Origin: Cinclus cinclus
Taxonomy: Eukaryota > Chordata > Aves > Passeriformes > Cinclidae
NCBI RefSeq assembly: GCF_963662255.1
Contig: NC_085049.1
Location: 55,289,158 to 55,353,157 of the forward strand
Reading direction: 5' to 3'
DNA: 64,000 bases
Program-made: the position numbers and the translations under genes
The notes under the pieces: generated by a model
What the model saw: only the letters and a program-made list of their open reading frames with translations
Databases searched by the model: none
What the model was told of the DNA's origin: nothing
Shown here: piece after piece, positions 13,601 through 28,000 of the stretch
Layout: each line of letters begins with the position of its first letter
Position numbering within the stretch: the stretch's first letter is position 1

Positions 13601-16600
13601 TTAGAGCACCCTCACTCTGATTCTGGATTAGACCCCGTTTCTTCTCCTGGCCCTTGGGGTAAAACATCTAATCCTGTTCTGTTTCCGTATCTTTTCAGGG
13701 GAAATGATAGCTCATTTCCTACCTTCAGTCAATGTCTGTATCCACCTGCTTTTGGAGGAGAATGCCAGGATGATGTCACCTAAAGGCTGCAGGTAAATGC
13801 TGCAGCATAAGTGGGAACCAGCATTTTCCCTGTTCAAGTGTCTCTGCTATTCAGTGGAATGATTTTACAACGGGAGTTTGAGCCTTTTCTCTGGTGCTGC
13901 TGCACCCAGAGAATATGCACAGCATAGATGAAAAGCACAGCAAGTCTTGAGTTGCACCAAGGCTGTTTGCTCACTGAGCCCTCAGCTCAGTAGCAGTAGA
14001 ATCTCCCTTCTGCCCTCCCAGGACTGCACGTGTCCATTCCTTTGAGTTGCCCTTGTTGGCTATCAGGCAGACTCTCCTCCTCTCTGTCCTTTCAGGCTCT
14101 AGGTGTTCCTGCTGCTGTTCCAGATGCCAGCACACCCTGTTTGTACTCCGCCTGTGCAGCACCACAGCCATGCACCTGTGACTGCAGCCAAACCTGAGCC
14201 TGGTCTGTGCCTGGCCTTCACTCACTGGCACCTACTGCTCTACAATGTTGCTCAAGTATGAGGCTTGACAGGGATTTGATGTGCTTATAGTTTCTGACTG
14301 ACCTTATAGTTTCACATCAGGATGAACTTGACTGGATTTTATCACCCCATAGAAGCTCCTTCTTGTCTGTCCTGGGTTGTTTGCTAAGGTGGCCATACAA
14401 ATAGCTTGGAAAACTGCACTGAGTTGTGTACAGATGAACCCTTTGAGTGTTGTCCACTACCTCATTTCCCTTGCTGGGAATACTGTGGTCAGTATTGCTG
14501 GTGGGGTCACTCTGAAAGATGCTCCTAACGTAGAACAAAGTTGTCTGAGACATCTTTCGAAGACAGGAGAAAGGCTGGTGCTTGCTGAGGAATTCTTGAA
14601 CAGCTTCAGCTTAATGTCTCTCCTTTTTAAGCCTAGACTCCTTCTCTAAAAGCTACTAGAATGTGCTGGCATTATTGCAACCATCACAGTCTGCAGCTGG
14701 CACACACCGAGTTATCCTGTTGTAAACTTTTTTTGTCTTATGGGAAATTTGAGACTTAAACACTTACTTGGTCTGCACCTCTTTGTTTGAGACTGACCGG
14801 TCTGAATCACTTTTGATGGACTATCAATAGGAGTCTCAACCAGAGTTAAGTTTAATTAAAGAAGATCACTGTAGAGAGATCCCCTGTGAAATGCTCCCAT
14901 AGTGTAGAAACTGAGAGTGCTCCCCTGAGTAATCACCAGAGGCTGCTATCAGCTATGTGATCAGAAATGACTGAGGAACTTAACTTGAAACTTAGACATC
15001 AACACATGGCAAAGGAAAGATGAGACAACAGTGATTGAGGACTAATCACATCCATTGTATCATGAAACAAACAGAAAAGTAAATAGACACTGGCTCTGTA
15101 AGGTGGTCTGAGACACAGGTCTGTAGGAAACTGGGCTTCATTAGGTCTTTTTATACAATATGGTCAAGGCTTTTGCATACTACTATGGTATTATAGACAC
15201 AAGGTCAATCAGTAAAAATGTTGATAACCAAAGCAAAAAGTTATATTTAAAGACTTTCTTTACCTATTGCATTCTAGCTCTTTCCTTCAGTAGCTTTTGA
15301 GGATGTGGTACTACATGAACAAGGCTGGATATGAGAAGCTGGAAAAAGACAACAGGGAGAAGAAAGCATGTAGGGTCAGCATGGAGTTTACTTCTTGCTT
15401 CTTCTTCACTGCTGAGTTAATGGTACTGGCCACAGCAGTATGGACTACACCAGGTAACCTTTGGGGACTAAAATGCATTTGATAGATACATCTTCCATAG
15501 TTTTTGTTTTGTCTTCGCAAATTAGTGTTTACAGAGCCTAACCAGAGATTAGATTAGTGCACTACTCCCGTGGGATGCAGACTTTAGGGTTGAGGTAAGG
15601 TTCTATGGCTAACAAGAGCCAACAAGTTATACCTGAGTCATTCTCCTGGGTGAAACATGCTGACAGGAGCCAGCTAAGCATCCTCATGGGAGATGACAAG
15701 TGTCAACACAGGGGCAGTCATTTCCCATTGAGTCTAATCAAGCAGAACTTGCAGTGGAAGAGCCACTGAAGTGACTGATCTCAGTGTTTATCCTAGAGGT
15801 GATATCAGGCTGCCAATGAGATTAGAGGGATGACACTTAATGTAGTCTTTTGGTAGTGGGGCAAGGCTTATATTCTTAGCATAAGCTGCTTAGGAAAAGC
15901 TTCTTTTGCTTAGCATTTATCACTTGTTACTGATGTTTTATTACATTGATAGCCATCACCTAAAATATTTTATGTTCTTACCTGTTTCATATATAGACAT
16001 ACTCCCTTCAACATCAAACATATTTTGAGAGAACAAGACTGTAGACAAGAATTAGACGTGCTTAGTCACGCTGACATAAACTTAGTGAAGCCTCCTTTTT
16101 GACCAACAAAACAGCACCTAATGTACTTTGAGTCACTGTGTTTCTTCCTTCTGGAAGCCATATCCACCATATGGTGACCACAGATCCACAGTAAGGTGGA
16201 CCTTACTCAGGAGAAGCTTACACTGAGCCTAGCAGGATCTCTAGCTTGAGCACAAAATGTCAAATTTGATCATGTAGGGTAAAACACTGTATTTCCTCAA
16301 ACACTTCTTTGGTCCATTCCCTTCCAGATGAGGTAAGCCAGACACATTCCTTCTAGCTGAAATAGTCCTTTTATCCTTCCCCTCCCCACCCCCAGCTTCT
16401 CAGGTATACAAAAGGATAATGCAGTGTACAGCATTGTCACCTAACGGTGACTCTAATGTGCACCATGCAGAAGAGTCTCAGGGAGTTGCACAAGGAAATT
16501 CTACAATAATCTTAGTCATAAAGGGCAATTAAGAACAGTAGTTAACCTGTATTTTTCTACCCTACTTTAGGAGTCAACTTACACCCAGGATTTCAAATAC

Positions 16601-18965
16601 TAGTTGGGAGTGCATCACATTGTCCAGAGGCATAATTACAGAGAGCTGTAGTTGTCTTTATCACAAAGTTTTAATTAGCAGGACACATTAAATAACCAGC
16701 TGATACAGATCTTAATTAATCATTTATAGGCCTACATCTAAGACAATTATATATGTAGCTGGTCATACATAATCATTTGTGTACTTCTGGGCTTATGTGA
16801 AATGGAATATGCATTGTTCTCATGTGGTGTAAAGGTGAAAGTGACAGGACAAAACTGGGGCAACAGCCTACTTTAACCAAAGCTTTTGCATGGACCACTG
16901 TTGACAAGACTGGGGAGGAAATATGAATAGTTGGCTTCAAAGAAATCCACCTTGAGGAAAAGCGGCAGCTCTGGGTTCCTGAATTATTGACTGGTTTGGG
17001 TTTTGTGTTTTTAAATCAAGGTGTTGTCCCACATGGATACTTTATGTGGTACTGCTCAGGAATGAGGGCAGGTGCACACCAGGTTGAGAACAGGGTTTCT
17101 GGGGCAAGCTGGGCCTCTGGTGTCTGCAAGCCATGTCATGCCACTCTTGCTGTGGCTCCCTGACAGCCTAGCCTGCCTTAGATGTGTCCCTTTTTTTCTC
17201 TAGCACTGCCTGCCCGGAAGCATGGAGAAGCTCCTCCAGAGCAACCACTGCAGACACCTAGCAGCCAGATCTTTGCTCCACTGGAGATGTTCCCAGCTCT
17301 CTGGTTCTACCAGCTTGCTTGCTGCTTAGTATGTCTAGATGAAAAAGTGGGAAACACGCCTAAACATCCAATTGCTTTGGGGCTAATTTTTGCTCTGAGC
17401 ACTGTTTCAGGGCCAGATTTTCATAGCATATTTGTGACCACTCCTTGATAATTAAAAATATGTATATGTTGTCTGTTTGGCCAGGTGAAGGGGGCAGGGG
17501 AGCAGCTGGCTGTGAAAGCATGTTTATTGTCACTGCTGAATTCTGTAGAGCTCAGTTAGAGTATGCACACGGTGTGGTGGAAGACACAGAAACAAATCAG
17601 TTGTGGTGTAAAAGGTGTAACACCTGCCTCTTCCTCCTCTTTGCCTAGAAGATGCAACTGGTCACAGGCAGGCTGCTCTCCTTAATCAGGCCTGGTGACA
17701 GGGCGGTCCAACTGATGTAGTGTGACTTGGGAACTTGCTTTTAGAAGCCTGCCAGGCTCCAGTATGCATATATTGGGCATGGTGCCAGTCCTGGATATTT
17801 CAGGAAGCTTATCCCTCCCATCCACTGTGCTGACCTCTATCGTGTACTTGCTTCTGCCTTTCCCTGCCCCATGGGCCATTTTGGTATTTGCCTCAGGTTC
17901 TTGTATGATTTTGAGCTGTTTGTTTTGTCTCCTGTTTCTTTAACAAGTAGTACTTTGATGACAGATTGTAGGTTGTACAGTATGTCCAAAACCACCACCC
18001 AAAACCCCATAAACTTACTGCACCAAGTAGACATATTTGTCCATGGTCTTTCTTGCCATGTCTGACTTGGCTTACTCTGCTTAGGAGCTCCAGCTGGAGC
18101 AAAGCCTGTGTTCATCTGATTGCAAGGCAAAACCTAGTAATAAACAAACCATTGCAAATGTATACTTGAAAAGATTAAGAGAAAAGTGTTAGCAACCCAT
18201 GTAATATTGTAATCCAAAGTACTTTAAAAGTAGCATTGAAAATAATTTCCTCAATTATCCACAGAGTCTGCTGTTAACAGGTTTCCCTGGTTTCCTACCA
18301 TCAGAGGAACTCTGCTGATCTCTGCAAAACTTCTTTCAGTTTAAGTACAGAGTTCTCCTTAAAATTAGAGGGCTTTTAAGAGTTAATATGTTAATCTCCT
18401 GATGTACCACAACAGGCATCTGGAATAGATTTTACTAGACTGTTTACACTGTGCTTCCTTGCAGGGTGGTTAGAAGTGAGGGAGCACTTGTGGCAAGAAC
18501 TGATGCAGTGTAGGGTTTGACAGTGTCTTTTCACACCTAGTTGTTGCTTTTGTGAAGGAGGGACGAGCAGAAGCTTCCAGTATGGTTCTCACTATGGCTT
18601 TTCAGCTTCTCCCTGTCAGGGGAGGAGGCTGTCACAGAGCAGGGGGTGATGCCATGCTCAGTTTTCCCCAGCATGTCCAAGGTGGCAGAGGTTTCCTTTG
18701 CTGCCTTCTCCTGGAGGAAAATAAGGAACCTAATGATAGAGGTTTACTTTCTCTCTCTGAGGCAGAATATAGTTAGTATGAGGTTCAACCCTCTGAGCCT
18801 AGGGGCACCTATACCAGAGAAGCATGACACGTGCTCCATCCAACAGGGGAGCTGCTGGGAATGCTCTCAGCACCATGTCTGATGGCAGGCAGCCTACGTG
18901 CTGAAGCTGACAGTCACTCTGGACGGATGGTTGTAATAACTGTGTGCTTTGTGGCTGTCGCTGTT
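13601..18965. other. Intergenic sequence, no gene recognised
   Basis: AT-rich sequence without convincing coding potential. The block near 16650-16760 is rich in TTAATTA/TAATCA-type homeodomain core motifs and is treated as a candidate conserved element. Nothing else stands out. Confidence 0.55.
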
Positions 18966-19075
18966 TTTATCCTCCCAATTCCCCCAGGAGGTAGGGAAGT
19001 GCTGTTAGTCATTTTATGGGGAGAAATTGAGCCGTGGTGCGATGAGGCCACACAGGGAGTCAGCAGCGGAGACAT
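18966..19075 (-). mobile_element. Eroded MIR-like SINE fragment
   Basis: The plus strand follows the reverse complement of a MIR: 'tatcctccca...aggaggtagggaagt', then 'cattttatggggagaaattgag', then 'gaggccacacagggagtcagcag'. These correspond to the TATCC...GAGGTAGG, CATTTTACAGATGAGGAAACTGAG and GTCACACAGC-AGTCAGTGG blocks. Divergence is high and the ends are approximate. Confidence 0.55.
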
Positions 19076-22000
19076 ATTGCTATCAGAGCCTCCTCTCCTT
19101 CCTTATCAGCTCTGCCTGATCTGTGTGCACAAGTAAGATTTGTGGAAATGGCTCCTGAGTGGCTGTGAAGAGTGGGAAGGAGCCAGGGAAATGGGAAGAG
19201 TAGTGCCTGCCTGCTCCCAAAACCAAAACTAGGCTGCCTGAAAGCCCTCAGTACACTGAAAGATGACAGCTTTGCTCCAGTGCCATGTTTTCAAGTAGAG
19301 CAGATTTTTTGCCAGTTCTTGTTAGATTTTCAGTATGGGCTTTCTAGCCACCACCAACTCTGTCTGGGCACAGGTCCATGTTTACTCAAGCTCCACAGCC
19401 AGAAATATGGTGAGCTCTGGTTCATGCTAGTATGTGGCTGTGCTGAATGCATCAAAATGCGTCATCAAGAGTCTCCAGCTACACAACATATGAGCCGTGG
19501 CAGGGAAATCAGAGAATATATAATGCAACATTGAGGAGAGTAACAGCTCTGGAAGCCAGAAACCCATTTAAAACACCCTGAATTTGAAAAACACTTTATC
19601 ATAAGGTCAGTTCCAAAAGTAAAATGCCTTTTTTTTTTTTTAATGCCGTGTTTTGATTCCTGAGCTGGATCAGAAGCACAGTTTATTTTACATGAGCCAA
19701 TGGTACCAATTAAAGCCTGAGACTCTCAAAGAAGCACACGGGACTCAGCTACACATCTTCCATTAATTATCTCTTGGCCAAGTTAACTCTGCACAAGTAA
19801 TATGTCACAAGCTCATTTTCTGTCATTAAATTCAGCAGATACGACCTTGATCCTTTCTGAGAGCACACCTCAGTAATAAAATTCTGTTTTATTGCAGGCA
19901 CTTTTTGAAGAATGCCATTTTAATGTCAGGTTATGCTAAAGAAGAGTCCAGCTCCTGCTTTTTCGGACCTTCTGAAGCAGGAAAGAGCTAGCAGCCTGCA
20001 TTATACATTTTTCAGTGTAGGGCCTGGACTAAATGTGTCTTTCTTAACCTTCTCCTTTTCTTGGTACAGCAAAGAAATTACCTAAGTTTCAAAAAAGCTG
20101 ATGTAGGTACAGCTGGTACGTGTTAGCACTTCAGTTGTATATTGCTGGAACGCAAATAATTTGGCAGCTGTGATTTTACTTGCTTGACTCCTTGATTTAT
20201 GTGCTTAAAAAGTTTTGGGAGCAAGTACTCTGGATTCCAAATCCAATATTTTGGCCTCCATGGTGAGGCAGCTTTGCCTTGGGAAAAGTGTCCTCTGCCC
20301 CTTACAGCGATGGTCTGTGATCTAGGACCTATTGAACTAGGGCTTGCCACTGTTTTCCACCTTCAGAAATTGTTTCAGGTTTTTATGGTCCCTGTCCCAT
20401 CCTTCCAGATAAAATTTGGGGGCCAAAAGGAAACTATTTCCAGTTCCCACCTCTATGCATTAAAACTCAGCAATGCATTAACTGCCAGCAATGACAATTT
20501 ATGCATCAGCTTGCTCTGCTACAGGTTTTTTCTGAGAAGGAAAAATAAAAAAATGCTCAGTTTGGAATGAACCCATAACATGCCATTTTAAAACGAGAAG
20601 GTAGAAAAAGCCAGCCAGTGGTGTTTGCCATATCCTTGTCTTACCCTTCACCAAAAGCAGTGCTGACAAAGCGCAGTGTCGAACGGGCGAGTACATCGCT
20701 CAGTCCATCTGGCTGTCCGGTGCCTCTGAAGACAACAGCTGGCCTCAAAATGGGAAGGAGATAACCTGCTGAGTGAAGGTGTCCAGATAATAAATTAGCC
20801 CCCCAAAAACTGAGAACAAAAAGAAAGAAATTTGGTGTCCAGAAATTTAAGATAAAGGGTTGAGGATTATGCCATGTTAAGCAAGCCTCTTCTGTGGGCA
20901 ATTATCACTAGGCGTCAGCAGCAACACAGCAGGTTTTCTAGCAGGTCTTGGGAGGTCCTCCAGCAGGATGGACACAGAGATTGTGAGGCAGTGAGAAGCA
21001 CCAAACCTCAGCATTTTAGAGGTGATTGTATACCTGTGTGGGTTTGTCCTGACAGACACCAGCTGGAGAATGCGCCATGTGGCTCAGATGCGGTCTGCAA
21101 TCTGGTTGGGATGCTATGCTAATTCAGGCAGTATTAATGGAAGGCTGCAGTTGGAATTTCTTTATGTGAATACCAGTGGGTTTATTGTGGGGTTTTATTT
21201 TTATTATTATTATAATAATTGTCACTGCTTATGAAGAATCTGCTTTTCCTTTTACAGCAGCTATTTTGAGACTAAGAAAAAGTTGACTTGAAGGCTTGCT
21301 TCTCTTTCAGTGCAGGCACTGACCCAAGAAGAACTGGATGCAGCCAGAGCCCAGCTGAAGCCACAGCAGCTGTGTGTAAGTGTGGAGTTTTTTCCTCTCC
21401 TGGAGTCACAGTAAAATCAGAGGTGGGATTGTGTGCCAGTGGTTGCAACTTAATTTCACATGCTTGGTTATATGCACTGGACTGTTGCGTGTATCTGTGT
21501 GGCACAGGGTCCCTGAAGCACCCCTCTGAAGTGCTGTCACAATGTGGAGGATCTCTACCCCTTCCCCCATTCATGCACACTACAGGCACAGAAAAACAAT
21601 CTCTTGGACTGACAAAGCTGCAGAGGCTAAAAGCTTCTCTTTCAAGGCTATCGAGGACGCACAGTGCACTTTGCTTCCTCCACATCCTAGAGAGCCTTTC
21701 CTCGAAGGGCTCTGTGACGTGCTGCAGCAGGGCTCTGGACCTGGTTCCCCACAGGCATAAATATGAGTGCAGGTGAGCAAAGGCTGATAATGTCTTAACC
21801 AAACCCACGGGTGAAGGAATAGCAACTTGACAGGAATGTCTTAAAGTGAAATACACTAAATATTCTGATGAGCTGAAACACTGCAGCACTGGAAACTGTA
21901 TACATTTGCACTGGACTGCATCCAGTGAGCACTACAAGAAAGTAAAGATTTTGGGAATAAGAGAAACTGTTTTAAAGATTATTTCTAATAAAATAAGGCT

Positions 22001-25000
22001 TGCACAATCATATTGTATCTCTCTGCTGGCTTATACCCTTCCCATTCTCCACAGTAACTTTTACCACTGTTACAGTCACTGTTCTCTATCAAAGACAGCA
22101 ATGATCCTATGAGGTCTGTGAATGCCAGTAGTGCATCTGGGGAGAGATTTGGGGAGATGCTGCCTGTGGAAGGTCAGCATTCACACAGTCCCAAGTTCTG
22201 CTAGAACCAGTGGCCGTGACCAACCTCTTCTCAGCTGCCCCAGCTGCTGGCTGATGTAAATTTCCAGTGATGGTTTTCAACCTTTTCCTAGGGGAATAAC
22301 CTCTGTTTTTTCAGCTTCCTTGTGAATAAGAGAATAATCTTCAAAGTTGAAGACATAGGTTGGCTTCACAGATGACTTCCAGGCTTATCTTAGTGTCTGT
22401 TTTAAGCCAGGAGAAATGGCTGGTAGAGTCTGAGGCTGGCATCGTCTTGCCTGGCTCTTATGCTCTCAGGAAACAAGTTATCAGACGGAATTTTAATGGC
22501 TCTTATGGGTCATATGAAAGACCAGAGACATCAGACAGAATTCTTAAACAGACTTGTTTTGAGCTTTACACAATGTTTTTTGCCTGCAGTAGAAATATAA
22601 GCCCTTGCATGCTTCAGAACAGTTTGGCTGATGGGTGCTCTGGGAAGATGGTGCTGGGAAAAGCTGTCTCTGATGCTGGTCCTTTCCAAGGGTGGGTTTG
22701 CATTTGCTGCCTATGAAGACAGCCTCCTGTCTTGTGAAAAAAGGGCTGCACATCACACTACCCCTTATCCTCCTGGATGGAGCTATCTCTATATTTATGG
22801 CTTGAAAGCTGAGTGCTGGCAAGGGGACAGAGAAAGGTCAATGATCATTGGAGGGATAAGTAAGACAGTAGCTTAAGGTAAAGCTTCAGGGAGCTCACAG
22901 ATACCGTTAGGAGGAACAAGCAGTGATGTCTTATTGGCATATCTAATTAGAGATTGCTGGGAGCTACTGGACTGGACAGTCTCTTCAAATGCCAGCAACG
23001 CTGTGGGAGCTGGATGTAAATGTTGTAATTGATATAAAGATGGAAGCTGCTCCACTACAAAGTGACATTTCAGATATTGTGGGAATGGATGATCTGAAAC
23101 ATCCTCAATGAGATCTGTTTCCCTCAACTCTTTTGACTCCTGTCAGAGGTGCATGTTTGAGCTCTTCTCTGGGCAGATGGCTTCTACAAATAGAATTGGC
23201 TTTGAAATATAAAGTTCTGCTGAATTCATTATATGCCTTCTGACTTCAAAGCTTTGTACTTTCCTCTTTAGTTTTAAATAGAGTCACTTGGCTGCCTTCA
23301 GGCCTGTAACATTGGAGGCAGGTGCTGCTGTGGATGTCACTGGTGAGGTACAGCAGTGGTGCTTATTTAGGGTACACTGAGCAGCTGGATGCCTGCCTCA
23401 CCCCTGCCCACATCCAGCCGGGAGGTACATGATTCCTACAGTTAGATGGGTCTTAGGGACCTCTCCCTGTCAGGGACTTTCCTGTTTTTCCCCTTCCTCA
23501 GAAGAGAGGTAGCTGCACTAGTCTGGTCCTGCATCTCTTGCTCTCCCAGGGTGCAGAGAGCTGTGCAAGGAGGAAGATGGGATGGAGTGGGTATGGTGCT
23601 TGTAACGGGAAATGTTCTGCCCATCTAGGCATAAGTTCTCTTCATTGGGGACTTCACAAGAAGCTTCTTTTCTGAAAAGGAGGAATTTTATGATTAAATC
23701 TTTATAGAACTTAATATTGAACTGACCTTCTGGAGTATGATGGTTTTCCACATCAGCTCAGCAAGGGATACCAGTAATCAGAAATTGTTGTCAGTGTAAA
23801 GCAGTCACTTTTCTTTCACTGTATGTACTTCAACTGAAGTGATGGGGTTTGGGTGTCACATCTCACAATTTTAAGGAGCAACTTAAAGGGACACAAGTGG
23901 GAGACCTGTGTCTGCTTGCTACACAGAGAGATGACATTTTGATAGCCAGAGGTTCTCTGGTAAAAAAAAAAAATGAAAAAAATTACTTTGGAGACTGAAT
24001 TATCAGCTTAGTCAAATTGCTCATATACACAAAACAGGGGGAGAAACGAGCACCCAAACTTCAAAGCAGCTAGACCATTCTTTTCAACATCCTCGGACTT
24101 GCCACAACTTTATATCAAAATTCTTCAGGTTCAGTTTGAAAGTTTTAAATGCTCAAAGCCAAAATGTTTAAACAATGCTAAATGTTTACTTCATCAAATG
24201 CTTTTTTCAAATATTTCAGTTTTTTTTTTTTTTTTAGATCTAGCATCAAGCTGCAAATCTATTCTTTACCCTGCTCTGGTTGCCTACAGCATCTGGTAAG
24301 TTGGAGACAGAACTTTCTGAACTAAAAAAGTGTTTAAGCAGAGAAATTAGGTTCTTCACCAGAACCTCCTCTCTCAGCAGCTGGATCCTTTATGGATGAT
24401 CTAAACAAGCAGTATATTACAGCTTTCAGCATTCCTCCATATATTTTTGAACCAAAAAGCTTTTGTTGCATTTTTGTCTTATCAGCAGCACATTATAAAA
24501 CATGTCAACTCTTTCCAAATCTTTATTATTTCATTGGAAGGATTATTCCTAATTTCAGCCCTGAAGTCAGTTTATGTGTGGTTTGGTCTTCTGTTCTCCT
24601 TTTTATACAGATGCTATCAGCATGGACAGCAGAGCAGCCCTGTCACACAGGATTAATGGCAGAGTGTAGTGTTGCTTCTGGAACAGTAATGTCATAACAT
24701 ATGAATAAACACTGAAATTGGGATAATTTTTATAAATGTTTGAGCATTCTAAGTACAAAGTAATAACTCTGTCAGGAACAATATTCACTGCTGTCTCATC
24801 TGGCTGTGCTGGAATTAGTGGCAACCTCCGAGGAAGAACACAGGTATGTCAGTGTTGGAAACCGAGCATGTGGTTATATTGGAGGAAAAAGCAAACAAAT
24901 CCCTTGGTCACAGTACAGCTTGGAAATAATACTGCTTGGAAAATCAGCACTGCTTTGAATACAGCATTTGTCTTGGTGTCCTCATGAGAAGAATAATGCA

Positions 25001-28000
25001 AAAATGGGAGATAGATAGATGTATATATATTAGTATATCAGACAAAATGTGTTGTAGAATTCAGCAGAAGATGAAAACCAGAGTCTGTGAAATCAAGTAA
25101 GGGGAGGAACGAACAGCAGACAGTGAGGAAAGTGTTAGTGAGTACTCTCTGCCTTAATACAAAATTAAGGAGGAGCACAGCCTTAATGAAGAATGAGACT
25201 TAAAAATATTCCACTTCACCTCAAAAAAACCCCAGAAATAATTCTGAGGCATTGCAGGAGTGAGGGGAGGTTGCTCAGCCATTTTTCTGATTTGTTAAGC
25301 AATTTGCCTCTAGGTTTTCATGTGTGTACATTTGTAGAGGTGCCAGGCAAAAGATGTTTGATGCTGATAAAACTGCAAAAATCTAGCTCTTCCTAGCTGC
25401 CCCAAGGTCACTGCTTAGAGTGTTGAAATTTTGGAAATGTCAGTTTGAGGCACTCGCATAGAGAAAAACAAATGCACAGTTACACCATTAATGCTATCTA
25501 CTCAAAAAACATGTTGAGCTCCAGTCATCTTTGAAATAAGATCTTCCTCTACAACATATTTCTGCCCAGTAGCATGTGTTACAGAGCATATTTAAGACTT
25601 CTTTGGAAGAAGACAAGATCAGACACTGCCAGAAATCAGATATTCAATTAAATAGTCTCATGCTTCAAGCCAATATGACAGGGGTACCTCTTAATGAAAA
25701 AAAAAATAATTGCTGCTGTGGCAACATCTGGGAAGAAATTATTATCGAGAGAGAATTTTTACATTAGCAATGTGGTCACTTGCATGGATGTAACAGTAGG
25801 ATCTGAAAAGCATAGTCATAAATGTGAGCAATGTTTCCCTTGAGCACTCTTCAGCCTTCAAATATGGTCTAGCCTGACCTGGGAAAACCAGAGAGGCAAA
25901 ATTTGCTGTATCGAGATGACAGCTTTGCAAAAAGAGGTTGTGTTCTAGCTATGGCTGTCCAAGGGACGCCTGTGCCGGGCCTTTGAGCATTGGTTTTAAC
26001 AATGCAGGTTTGTGCCTTCACTCCTGCTCCCCCCTTTTCTTCATGTGGCTGTATCTACCTAGAAAGCTGACCCAGCTCTGAACTCTGTCATAGAGTGGAG
26101 CTCATGCCCTCCCCTTCCCCTTTTGCTTTCTCTACACAATTTTTCCCACCAGTTCAGCTTTCTGCGACCATTTGTGGTGCAACCAGCGTCCCCAGTGTGG
26201 CTGGGGACTATTGTGCTGGGGCAGGAACATACTCCAGGGAACAGAAGATTTTCTGTGCCTGAGGGTGGATGTGTGAAGCACTGGTTATTTTATTTGCCTT
26301 TGGATCTAACTTCCTTGGTTTAGCTATTGTCAAACAACTGAAAGGAATGACATTAGCTGTCTGGTTCCCATTAGCAAAGGCACTTTTAAATACTGTTGCA
26401 ATCACTTTGTTTTCTAACATGTAACTAAAGGCCTTTTTACCACTTCTTTACATGACTTCCTGCAACTGGAGCCACGCAAACAGAAATCAAGCGTATGCAT
26501 CTTGTTGATACCAGTATTTTGAAACTCTGCAAATACTTTCACCAGTGACTGCAGAAAAGATTTTATACCAATAAGAATGTGCATCCTGGGCTTTCTTCCA
26601 GAAGCTGTGAGAGGGGCACAATATGTGCTGCTGGATTATTTTACCAACTGAATAAATGTCATCTCTTTTCCAAATAAGAAACTTGGTCTATGGAAGGAAA
26701 ATTATTTCAGTGTTTAAATGCATTCTACACATCCTGAGCAGGAATTTCATGGGACAGGGATGTTGAAATATGTGCAGACAAAACACCATTGTATTTCTTA
26801 ATGTGGCAGGTTTTAAATATCCAATACTGTGCATGCTTTTTCCTGAGATGAACTGTCTTTTTAAAACTGCAACTGAGACCAAGAGGAATAAGTGAGGCTT
26901 TTACAAAATCTCAGGCTGGGCCTCTGATTTTAGGCCACGATTGAAAATCTGAATCCTGGGCTTTTACCTCTACAACCCCTGTTGTTCTGGAGGATGATTG
27001 TGCTGCATGCTGTTTTGTTTAGGTGATGGGTTATTGCAACCAAAAAGCCTCACTGAGACACATGGTCCTTCTATCTGCTGGTATGTTACTGGGGCATTTT
27101 TCATTCACAAAACGATAATGTACCAGGAGCAACAAGTCTCCTCAAGAAACACATCATGAGGCTTAAAGCATAGAGTATAAGGATGGAAGAAATCACACTA
27201 AAATAAAGGGATTTTATAAGGAGATTAGTTAAGTGCTATGCTCTGCAGCTCTGGAAAAGCTATAGGTAGCAGGTGAAATGCTTTGGGAAGACTAATATCC
27301 ACCTTGGCACTTAGGAACCAGCCTGTGTCAAGCTGTGAGTGTTCCCTGAAGTGCAATGTCATGTGGACCCTGATGAGCTTGTCCTTCAAGACAGCCACCA
27401 TGCCAGCCTCACTGTGCGTGGTGAGGGTTCCACAGATGTGCTGTACAGATGGTGACCCCAGGGAGTCCAGCTCCTACATGCTGATCCGGATGCCAGAGCC
27501 AGTGGCTGTGCTGTGCATCCTGTGACTGCAGAGGCTGTGCACCAAGCTTTTCCACCTGTTCTTTTTAGAAGAAAATATCCATATAAACCTATTCCTCTTC
27601 TTCCTCACTGCAGGAGTTTGGAAAAGGCAGAGGAGTGTCTACCATCCCTGCAGCTCCATTCCTGGCAGTACAGGGTAATCGTGGATGCTGGTACTCACAG
27701 CAGACACTGGTACCCAGCACTTAGAGCAAGACTGTGGCACACAACTGCTCTCTGCTCACCAGTGGGTGAAGCACATCTGTCACACACCCTTGTTAAAAAT
27801 GCAAGAGCTGGGCCATTATAAGAAAGAAAGCAATGCACTTCTCTTTGAGTACACTGAGTATCTTTTGCTTTTGGGGGTAGGTCCTCCAAAGCTTTAATGG
27901 GCATTGACTGGTGATGACTGGGGTATGTAGAGAGAGGGTCGGAAGCAGACAGTTTCTCAGCAACAAAGTAGGAAGTGGATTTGGACTGGCTCTTAGCACA

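Noticed and set aside
21272..21889. 205-codon minus ORF
   Set aside because: No recognised domain, and a 162-codon ORF is open on the other strand. Not supported as a gene without homology or transcript data.
24220..24237. T16 followed by AG, resembling a splice acceptor
   Set aside because: The following sequence has no recognisable coding exon. The T run is more simply a homopolymer.
27283..27525. 80-codon plus ORF considered as an exon
   Set aside because: No flanking splice-site pair in phase with recognisable coding sequence, and no family resemblance.
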